A stretch of DNA of 64,000 nt. Source: Pseudomonas asplenii (GTDB lineage: Bacteria; Pseudomonadota; Gammaproteobacteria; Pseudomonadales; Pseudomonadaceae). How positions within the stretch are numbered: position 1 is the first letter of the stretch; each line of letters begins with the position of its first letter. The translations under genes were made by a program, and so were the position numbers. Positions 58,312 to 64,000 of this stretch are shown piece after piece. The DNA lies in assembly GCF_900105475.1 (NCBI RefSeq), contig NZ_LT629777.1, positions 1,302,001 to 1,366,000 of the forward strand. Direction: 5' to 3'. Below the pieces are notes generated by a model. It did no database searches and was not told the DNA's origin. It saw nothing but the letters and a program-made list of their open reading frames with translations.

Positions 58312-58977
58312 TCAGGACTCCAGGTCATGCCGGTTGACCCGGACTTCCAGGCGATTCTGAAAATACGCCAGGATGCTTGCCAATACCCAGTAAATCAGGG
58401 CCGCGGACAGATACATGGTGAAAATTTCAAATGTACGTGCCGACACCAGTTGCGCCTGACGGAACAATTCGGGCACCTGGATCGTAGCCGCCAGCGCCGT
58501 GTCCTTGACCAATGAAATGAAGCTGTTGCCCAAGGGTGGCAAGGCGGTACGCATCGCCTGGGGCAGGATGGCCCGACGCAGGGTTTGCGCACGGGTCATG
58601 CCGATACTGGCTGCAGCTTCCCACTGACCGCGCTCGATGGAAGCGATGGCAGCACGCAGGATTTCACAGGCGTAAGCGGCCATGTTCAGCGAAAAGCCGA
58701 TCATGGCCGCCGGGATCGGATCCAGCTCGATGCCCACTTGTGGCAAACCGTAGTAGATCAAGAACAGTTGCACCAGTAGCGGCGTGCCGCGAAAGAACGA
58801 CACGTAGACCCGGGCGATCCCGCTGAGCAGCTTGAAGCGCGACAGACGCATCAAGGCCAGGCCGAAGCCCAGCAGCAAGCCGAAAAACATCCCGCCGAGG
58901 CTGAGAATCACCGTGTAGTACGCACCCTTGAGCAGAAAGGGTGCGGAGTCCAGCGCGAGTTGCAAACCTGCTTCCAT
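58312..58977 (-). CDS. tcyL: cystine-type ABC transporter permease (TcyL)
   Basis: A 221-residue HisM-family permease with about five helices (GAYYTVILSLGGMFFGLLLG near the N-terminus) and an EAA loop QWEAAASIGMTRAQTLRRAI. Its ATG overlaps the binding-protein stop by one base (TAATG). It moves cystine or related amino acids across the inner membrane. Confidence 0.92.
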   Translation of the reverse strand: MEAGLQLALDSAPFLLKGAYYTVILSLGGMFFGLLLGFGLALMRLSRFKLLSGIARVYVSFFRGTPLLVQLFLIYYGLPQVGIELDPIPAAMIGFSLNMAAYACEILRAAIASIERGQWEAAASIGMTRAQTLRRAILPQAMRTALPPLGNSFISLVKDTALAATIQVPELFRQAQLVSARTFEIFTMYLSAALIYWVLASILAYFQNRLEVRVNRHDLES

Positions 58978-59771
58978 TATTGAGTGACGTCAGCGTTGAA
59001 GTATTTTTCGGACAGCTTCTTCAGGGTGCCGTCAGCACGCAGCTTGTCGAGGGCCTTGTTCACGGCGTCGAGCAGTTCAGGCTCGCCCTTGCGCAGGGCA
59101 ATACCGGCTTCCTGACGGGAGAAGGCATCGCCGGCAGCGGCGGTGTCCGGGGCTTTCTTGGCGTATTCCAGGGCGGCCAGGCGGTCGATCAGGATCGCGT
59201 CGATACGGCCGATGCGCAGGTCCTGGAACTTGGTCGGGTCATCGTTGTAGGTCTTGATGATGGCTTTGGGCTGGTTGTCCTTGAGCCATTGTTCGTAGTT
59301 GGTGCCCAGGCCCACACCGACTTTCTTGCCAGCCAGGTCGTCGGCGCTCTTGATCGCATCGACGTTCTTTTTCAGGACCAGTGCCTGGATGCCGGAGACG
59401 GTGTAAGGCTTAGAGAAATCGTACTTCTTCTTGCGTTCTTCGGAGATGGTGACCTGATTGACCACCGCGTCCAGACGCTTGGACTCCAGGGCCGCGAGAA
59501 TGCCATCCCACGGGGTGGCCTGCAGCTTGACCTTGACGCCCAGTTCCTTGGCAAGCGCCTCGGACAACTCGACTTCGAAGCCGCTGAGCTTGCCGCTTTC
59601 ATCGACAAAGCTGAACGGCGGATAGGTGCCTTCCAGGCCGATCTTGATCTCGCCGGCTTTCTTGATCTGGTTCAGTTGTTCACCGGCCACGGCCTGGCCC
59701 AGCAGACCGGCGCCGAGCACCAGACCCAGGCTGCCAACCAGCAGACGCTTGCGAAATGCGGAAATATTCAT
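58977..59771 (-). CDS. tcyJ: cystine-binding periplasmic protein (TcyJ)
   Basis: A 264-residue solute-binding protein with a signal peptide (about residues 1-28, ending QAVAG). The mature part has IKIGLEGTYPPFSFVDESGK, ATPWDGILAALESKRLDAVV and the C-terminal LRADGTLKKLSEKYFNADVT. These are marks of FliY/TcyJ cystine-binding proteins. ATG 59771 is preferred over a start 16 codons earlier because it begins the signal peptide. Confidence 0.91.
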   Translation of the reverse strand: MNISAFRKRLLVGSLGLVLGAGLLGQAVAGEQLNQIKKAGEIKIGLEGTYPPFSFVDESGKLSGFEVELSEALAKELGVKVKLQATPWDGILAALESKRLDAVVNQVTISEERKKKYDFSKPYTVSGIQALVLKKNVDAIKSADDLAGKKVGVGLGTNYEQWLKDNQPKAIIKTYNDDPTKFQDLRIGRIDAILIDRLAALEYAKKAPDTAAAGDAFSRQEAGIALRKGEPELLDAVNKALDKLRADGTLKKLSEKYFNADVTQ

Positions 59772-60007
59772 GAAGAGCCCCGTGTGTTTTTTATGGGAGA
59801 AGGAAGGCAAATCTGACACTTAGATTGCAAACGCCCATCCTGCCTCAAAGCAGTATTGGCGTCTCGTGGCAAATTCGCCTGGGGCGAAACTATAAACGGA
59901 TCTTTTTATAATTTTAAATAATATAAAAGAATCTATTTAGAACTCTTATATAGATCAGTGAGGGGGTTCGGCGCCGCCTGATTCGCGGATAAACCGGACC
60001 GCCGGCA
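59772..60007. promoter_or_regulatory. AT-rich tcy promoter region
   Basis: Bases 59890-59955 are extremely AT-rich for this genome (runs of TTTTTATAATTTTAAATAAT type), the same character as the tracts before tauA, lsfA and ssuE. It is the probable tcyJ promoter and activator region. Confidence 0.45.
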
Positions 60008-60038
60008 CCCACAAGGCATCGCGTCTTGTGGGATTTTT
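60008..60038. terminator. hairpin between dcyD and tcyJ
   Basis: CCCACAAG / CTTGTGGG forms an 8-bp stem around a 9-nt loop, with ATTTTT on the plus-strand side and AAAAAT on the other. It lies 30 bp after the dcyD stop and may terminate that gene or insulate the tcy promoter. Confidence 0.6.
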
Positions 60039-60068
60039 CCCTGTGGGAGCGGGCGATCCTGATCCCAC

Positions 60069-61064
60069 TCAGGCAAACGACGCGTCATAGGCAAACAGCG
60101 CCGGCGCCCCGCCGGTATGCAGGAAAATGATCGGCCCCTCGTCGAAACGCTGCAGGCCGATGCCATCAAGCAGCCCGGCCATCGCCTTGCCGGTATACAC
60201 CGGGTCGAGCAGGATGCCTTCCTGGCTCGCCAGCAGCCTGACCGCTGCCAAGGTCCCGGCATTCGGCTCGCCGTAGCGCGGGGCAAAATATTCGTCCCAC
60301 AACTGCACCTTGAAGCTTTCCGGCAGCGGCACGCCCAGCAACTCGGCAGTGCGTTCGGCCAGCCCCTGCACCTTCGGCCGTTGCGCCTCGTCGCTGCGCG
60401 AGACTGTCACGCCGATCACCGGCAACTGCGGCAAGGTTTCGCTCAGGCCCAAGGCCAGGCCACTGTGGGTGCCAGCGCTGCCCGAGGCCAGCACCACGGC
60501 GGCAAACTCCAGCCCGGTCGCTTCGATCTGCGCGGCCAGCTCCAGACCCGCACGCACATAACCCAACGCGCCCAGGGCATTGGAGCCCCCGATCGGCACC
60601 AGATAAGGCTTCTTGCCGTTGCTGCGCAGGCGTTCGGCCAGGGCCTGCAACTGCTCATCGGCGTTGTCCAGGTTGTCCACCAACTCGACCCGCGCATCGA
60701 ACAGCTCCAGCAGCAGGCGGTTGCCGTTGCCCAGGTAATTGCCGTCCTCGGTGCCGGTCGGGTTTTCCAGCAGGGCCACGCAACCCAGGCCCAGGCGGGC
60801 TGCCAGGGCGGCGGTCTGGCGGACATGATTGGACTGGATCGCCCCGGCGGTGACCAGCGTATCGGCTCCCGTCGCCAGCGCATCGGCCGCCAGGTATTCG
60901 AGTTTGCGCAGCTTGTTGCCACCCAGCGCCAGGGGTGTCAGGTCATCGCGCTTGATGTAGATCTCGCGGCCCACCCACGCCGACAGGCGTTCCAGTTTTT
61001 CCAGGGGCGTGGCCTGCTCGAGGAGGGGCAGGCGGTCGAAGCGAGCGAGCTGTTGTTTGATCAT
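60069..61064 (-). CDS. dcyD: D-cysteine desulfhydrase (DcyD)
   Basis: A 331-residue PLP fold-II enzyme of the ACC deaminase/D-cysteine desulfhydrase family. The Schiff-base Lys is in [34 protein letters not shown] and [18 protein letters not shown] follow. It degrades D-cysteine to pyruvate, ammonia and sulfide. ATG 61064 ([15 protein letters not shown]) is the family-normal start; the 49 codons of open frame upstream have intergenic character. It pairs functionally with the cystine transporter. Confidence 0.92.
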   Translation of the reverse strand: MIKQQLARFDRLPLLEQATPLEKLERLSAWVGREIYIKRDDLTPLALGGNKLRKLEYLAADALATGADTLVTAGAIQSNHVRQTAALAARLGLGCVALLENPTGTEDGNYLGNGNRLLLELFDARVELVDNLDNADEQLQALAERLRSNGKKPYLVPIGGSNALGALGYVRAGLELAAQIEATGLEFAAVVLASGSAGTHSGLALGLSETLPQLPVIGVTVSRSDEAQRPKVQGLAERTAELLGVPLPESFKVQLWDEYFAPRYGEPNAGTLAAVRLLASQEGILLDPVYTGKAMAGLLDGIGLQRFDEGPIIFLHTGGAPALFAYDASFA

Positions 61065-61254
61065 GAGTCCGAACTGATAGTAGGAAATGCCTCGACTATA
61101 GGCAGGCACTTTTCCCCAGGCAACCGTCACGCACTTATGCCGGAAAGTTCTGAGCAAAGCACTATTCGTTCTTAATTCCCCCTCAGGACGGTGCCGTAAA
61201 GTGAATGACATTCAGGTGGCCCGACTGTCCGGCCGCCAGGTCGGAGATTTGATC

Positions 61255-62184
61255 GTGAGCGAGCGTTCCAGCCATTGGCAATTACAGACCATTGTCAGCC
61301 AGTTGCGCAGCGCCCGGGATGAGTGGCGCAGCCGCAACGGGCGGGTCAGTGATGAACAGGGTGGACGCGAGCTGCCCTCACGCCAGGCCATGGCAGACAT
61401 TCTCGAGGCCCTGTGTGGGGCGCTGTTCCCGATGCGCCTGGGGCCGGTGGACCTGCGCGAGGAAAGCGAGGACTTCTATGTCGGCCACACCCTGGACGCT
61501 GCCCTCAACGCCCTGCTGGCCCAGGCCCGCCTGGAGCTGCGCTATGCCGCCCGGCATGACGGACAGGCCGATGCCGAGGTGCAGGCCAAGGCCCTGCGGC
61601 TGATCCAGGACTTCGCCATGGCCCTGCCGCAACTGCGCCGGCTGCTCGACACCGATGTCCTGGCGGCCTACCACGGCGACCCGGCGGCGCGCAGCGTCGA
61701 CGAAGTGCTGCTGTGCTACCCGGGCATTCTCGCGGTGATCCACCACCGCCTGGCACACCACCTGTACCGTGCCGGGTTGCCGCTGCTGGCGCGGATCAGT
61801 GCGGAAATCGCTCACTCGGCCACCGGCATCGATATCCATCCGGGTGCACAGATCGGCCCCAGCTTCTTCATCGACCACGGTACCGGTGTGGTGATCGGCG
61901 AGACGGCGATCATCGGCGAACGGGTGAGGATCTACCAGGCGGTGACCCTGGGCGCCAAGCGCTTCCCGGCGGACGAGGACGGTCAGTTGCAGAAAGGCCA
62001 CCCACGGCATCCGATTGTCGAGGACGACGTGGTGATCTATGCCGGCGCGACCATCCTGGGACGCATCACCATCGGCAAGGGCGCCACCATCGGCGGCAAC
62101 GTCTGGCTGACCCGCAGCGTGCCGGCCGGCTGCAACCTGACCCAGGCCAATCTGCAGCAGCATGAGAACGAGATTCAGCGCTGA
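61255..62184 (+). CDS. epsC: serine O-acetyltransferase EpsC/CysE-type
   Basis: A 309-residue protein with an N-terminal helical domain and a C-terminal left-handed beta-helix of hexapeptide repeats (GIDIHPGAQIGPSFFIDHGT, GVVIGETAIIGERVRIYQAV, AGATILGRITIGKGATIGGN). It makes O-acetylserine for cysteine synthesis. GTG 61255 is favoured over GTG 61201 because GGAG (61243-61246) lies 8 nt upstream. The C-terminal tail is short (LQQHENEIQR). It closes the sulfur block. Confidence 0.9.
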   Translation: MSERSSHWQLQTIVSQLRSARDEWRSRNGRVSDEQGGRELPSRQAMADILEALCGALFPMRLGPVDLREESEDFYVGHTLDAALNALLAQARLELRYAARHDGQADAEVQAKALRLIQDFAMALPQLRRLLDTDVLAAYHGDPAARSVDEVLLCYPGILAVIHHRLAHHLYRAGLPLLARISAEIAHSATGIDIHPGAQIGPSFFIDHGTGVVIGETAIIGERVRIYQAVTLGAKRFPADEDGQLQKGHPRHPIVEDDVVIYAGATILGRITIGKGATIGGNVWLTRSVPAGCNLTQANLQQHENEIQR

Positions 62185-62191
62185 AGATCAT

Positions 62192-62258
62192 TGTGGGGGT
62201 TGGCTGCCGGCGAAGGCGTCCTTGAGGCCGTCAAAAGCTTCGCGGGCAAGCCCGCTCC
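62192..62258. repeat. REPIN after epsC
   Basis: GTGGGGGTTGGCTGCCGGCG and its partner CTTCGCGGGCAAGCCCGCTC flank a spacer containing GGCGTCC and TCAAAAG, as in the REPIN at 47672-47742. The left arm is degenerate (GCTGCCGGCG in place of GCTTGCCTGCG). Confidence 0.8.
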
Positions 62259-62398
62259 AAGGTTCGGCGCGGGATTGTCCATCTTGGGGAGACAGTCAAA
62301 CCGATTTCAGCCGCTTTTTCCTTTTTCGGTGAGTTATTAATCTGGTCACAAGTTGAACGACACAGCTTCCAACCACTTAATCGAAAAAGGATTCCCAC

Positions 62399-63025
62399 AT
62401 GAGCAAGCCAACCTACAACCGCCTGAACAAAGACGACGCCGTAGTCCTGCTGGTCGACCACCAGACCGGTCTGATTTCCCTGGTCCAGGACTTCTCGCCG
62501 AACGAGTTCAAGAACAACGTGTTGGCGTTGGCTGACCTGGCCAAATTCTTCGAACTGCCGACCATCCTGACCACCAGCTTCGAGCAAGGTCCCAACGGCC
62601 CGCTGGTTCCAGAACTGAAAGAGATGTTCCCGGACGCGCCCTACATCGCCCGCCCAGGCCAGATCAACGCCTGGGACAACGAAGACTTCGTCAAGGCGAT
62701 CAAGGCGACCGGCCGCAAGCAACTGATCATCGCCGGTGTGGTGACCGACGTTTGCGTAGCATTCCCGACCCTGTCGGCCCTGGCTGAAGGCTTCGACGTG
62801 TTCGTGGTGACCGATGCTTCCGGCACCTTCAACACCACCGTGCAGCAGGCCGCATGGAACCGCATGACCCAGGCTGGTGCGCAGATGATGAACTGGTTCT
62901 CGGTGGCCTGTGAGCTGCACCGCGACTGGCGCAACGATATCGAAGGTTTGGGCAACCTGCTGTCGCAGCGTATCCCCAACTACCGCAACCTGATGAACAG
63001 CTACGCGGCGCTGACGGCCCGCTGA
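62399..63025 (+). CDS. ycaC: YcaC-type isochorismatase-family hydrolase, copy 2
   Basis: The 208-residue product is identical to copy 1 (47907-48533) at every residue, while the DNA differs at about 16 third-codon or synonymous positions. The triad positions are Asp in VLLVDHQTG, Lys in IKATGRKQ and Cys in VVTDVCVAFP. The upstream about 125 bp, including AAAAAGGA before the start, is also conserved between the copies, so both may be expressed alike. Confidence 0.92.
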   Translation: MSKPTYNRLNKDDAVVLLVDHQTGLISLVQDFSPNEFKNNVLALADLAKFFELPTILTTSFEQGPNGPLVPELKEMFPDAPYIARPGQINAWDNEDFVKAIKATGRKQLIIAGVVTDVCVAFPTLSALAEGFDVFVVTDASGTFNTTVQQAAWNRMTQAGAQMMNWFSVACELHRDWRNDIEGLGNLLSQRIPNYRNLMNSYAALTAR

Positions 63026-63043
63026 GTTTCCCTGAACCACAAA

Positions 63044-63072
63044 GCCCGCCTTCGAGCGGGCCTTCTGTTTTT
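63044..63072 (+). terminator. terminator of ycaC copy 2
   Basis: GCCCGC / GCGGGC stem with loop CTTCGA, followed by CTTCTGTTTTT. It corresponds to the terminator of copy 1. Confidence 0.85.
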
Positions 63073-63129
63073 GGGCGGCCAGACAGCGTCTCAGAACAGA
63101 CCGCTATTATCTCCTTGTGGAAATAGCCC

Positions 63130-63202
63130 TGTAGGAGCCGGGCTTGCCCGCGAAGCTTTTAGCGGCCTCAGGGACGCCTTCGCAGGCAAGCCAGCTCCCA
63201 CA
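63130..63202. repeat. REPIN after ycaC copy 2
   Basis: TGTAGGAGCCGGGCTTGCCC (63130-63149) and its mirror ending GCCAGCTCCCACA enclose a spacer. Read on the minus strand it is nearly the same as 47672-47742, in the same relation to ycaC as in copy 1. Confidence 0.88.
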
Positions 63203-63225
63203 GGGGCTGCGGTGTGCCCGGTGCT

Positions 63226-63260
63226 TCAATGCTGCTGGCCCAGGCCCCACCCGCTCACCC
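63226..63260 (-). pseudogene. decayed 3' end of a DUF6124 gene
   Basis: On the minus strand the sequence encodes LGQQH followed by TGA (63228-63226), the exact C-terminus of the DUF6124 protein at 47360-47647. Similarity fades about 20-30 bases further in. It has no start or body, so it is a fragment carried with the ycaC/REPIN duplication. Confidence 0.6.
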
Positions 63261-63334
63261 TGCAACTCCTGCGGAAAGAGGCTGTCGGAACCTTACCGCT
63301 CAACCCTGCGATTAGTCCCAAACGCCGATCCGTG

Positions 63335-63362
63335 TTTAACTTGACTGTTCGTTCAAGTTAAA
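63335..63362. promoter_or_regulatory. perfect inverted-repeat operator upstream of betT (candidate BetI site)
   Basis: TTTAACTTGA (63335-63344) and TCAAGTTAAA (63353-63362) are exact 10-bp inverted arms around CTGTTCGT. It lies about 92 bp before betT. The TTGA...TTCAA pattern resembles TetR-type choline-sensor (BetI) operators of betT/betIBA promoters. Confidence 0.6.
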
Positions 63363-63454
63363 CCGGCGGTTCGCTGCCCGCTCACAACAGGAGGCCTGTC
63401 TTTGCTGAGTCCGAAAGATCCAGCCATGTTCCACCCCTTCGAGGTACCCACTCC

Positions 63455-64000
63455 ATGAGTACCTCCACCAACGCACCCAGCGGCCTGATCCGCATGAACC
63501 CGCCCGTGTTCTACTTCGCTGCGACCTTCATCCTGCTGTTCGGTCTGCTGGTCATCAGCCAGCCCGAAGCCGCCGGCCAATGGTTGCTGGCCGCGCAGAA
63601 CTGGGCAGCCAACACAGTCGGCTGGTATTACCTGCTGGCGATGACCCTGTACCTGGTCTTCGTGGTGGTCACCGCCTTGTCCGGCTACGGCAGGATCAAG
63701 CTCGGTGCCGACCACGACGAACCCGAGTTCAGCTACCTGTCCTGGGCCGGCATGCTGTTCGCCGCCGGGATCAGCATCACCCTGTTCTTCTTCTGCGTCT
63801 CCGAACCGCTGACCCACATGCTCGTGCCGCCCCAGGGCGACACCGGGCCCCTCGCAGGTACAAACGCTGCCGCGCGACAGGCGATGCAGATCCTGTTCCT
63901 GCACTGGGGCCTGCACGGCTGGGGCGTGTTCGCCTTCGTCGGCATGGCCCTGGCCTACTTCGCCTACCGGCACAACCTGCCGCTGGCCTTGCGTTCGGCG
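63455..64000 (+). CDS. betT: BCCT-family choline transporter BetT (3' end missing)
   Basis: The first 182 residues of a BCCT (betaine/choline/carnitine) transporter: MSTSTNAPSGLIRMNPPVFY, helices at about 17-38 and 55-78, then DHDEPEFSYLSWAGMLFAAG, ISITLFFFCVSEPLTHML and QILFLHWGLHGWGVFAFVGM. The closest recollection is Pseudomonas BetT-type choline transporters. The gene continues beyond base 64000. A palindromic operator candidate lies upstream. Confidence 0.88.
   Translation, partial: MSTSTNAPSGLIRMNPPVFYFAATFILLFGLLVISQPEAAGQWLLAAQNWAANTVGWYYLLAMTLYLVFVVVTALSGYGRIKLGADHDEPEFSYLSWAGMLFAAGISITLFFFCVSEPLTHMLVPPQGDTGPLAGTNAAARQAMQILFLHWGLHGWGVFAFVGMALAYFAYRHNLPLALRSA

Larger units (their letters stand above)
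62272..63260. repeat. inverted duplication, copy 2
   Basis: Counterpart of 47620-48660 in opposite orientation. It begins at GGATTGTCC (62272), runs through the ycaC upstream region, ycaC (62399-63025), a terminator, a REPIN (63130-63202) and a decayed DUF6124 3' end (63226-63260). Confidence 0.85.

Noticed and set aside
41056..63202. Possible CRISPR repeats
   Set aside because: The repeated units are palindromic REP/REPIN sequences scattered singly or in pairs, without regular spacers or cas genes.

Overview
The window is high-GC bacterial DNA with dense operons, ATGA start/stop overlaps, REP/REPIN palindromes and gene content typical of a fluorescent-group Pseudomonas: a spu polyamine locus in Pseudomonas order, a tau/lsfA/ssu/sfn/tcy sulfur-scavenging block, a Che2-like chemotaxis operon, GlxA-type regulators, DUF6124 and BetT. 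No rRNA, tRNA, CRISPR array or intact transposase gene was seen. All similarities come from reading the sequence and from memory; no search was run.

Layout. 0-5.1 kb: the 3' part of an FdhF/YdeP-type molybdopterin oxidoreductase, then a LodA/GoxA-type cysteine-tryptophylquinone oxidase with its flavoprotein maturase (lodAB-like). 5.2-6.9 kb: a glycine-zipper envelope protein, a four-helix membrane protein and a 24-residue one-helix protein. 7.3-15.7 kb: one chemotaxis operon (receptor, cheY, STAS protein, cheA, second receptor, cheW, cheR, cheD, cheB), followed by an orphan NarL-type response regulator. 16.5-21 kb: thioesterase, lipase-like hydrolase, thioredoxin-like membrane protein and an Ntn acylase. 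21.2-23 kb: a GlxA-type regulator divergent from an HD-domain hydrolase.

23.1-33.6 kb: polyamine uptake and gamma-glutamyl catabolism (spuHGFEDCB on the minus strand, spuI on the plus strand). The spuA hydrolase is reduced to an N-terminal remnant. 33.8-46.1 kb: a TetR regulator, tauABCD, an OprD-family porin, the 1-Cys peroxiredoxin lsfA and ssuEADCBF. Together these import taurine and alkanesulfonates, release sulfite with an alpha-ketoglutarate dioxygenase or an FMNH2 monooxygenase, and guard against peroxide. 46.2-49.5 kb: an accessory islet with an NYN-domain protein, a DUF6124 gene behind a structured leader, REPINs, ycaC, a MITE-like element and a methyltransferase. 49.6-62.2 kb: the sulfur block resumes with metINQ-like transport, an NtaA-type monooxygenase, two SfnB-type flavoproteins, a two-repeat beta-rich protein, cystine transport (tcy), D-cysteine desulfhydrase and serine O-acetyltransferase. 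62.3-64 kb: a second ycaC and the start of betT.

Most notable: (i) the DUF6124 leader has two hairpins sharing one loop sequence and a third hairpin carrying the complementary loop, plus an anti-Shine-Dalgarno segment inside a 41-codon upstream ORF; (ii) an inverted duplication of about 1 kb (DUF6124 3' end, REPIN, ycaC) brackets roughly 14 kb of sulfur genes, and the two ycaC copies differ by about 16 synonymous changes and no amino-acid change; (iii) the decayed spuA; (iv) a MITE-like element that supplies the stop codon of a methyltransferase gene.
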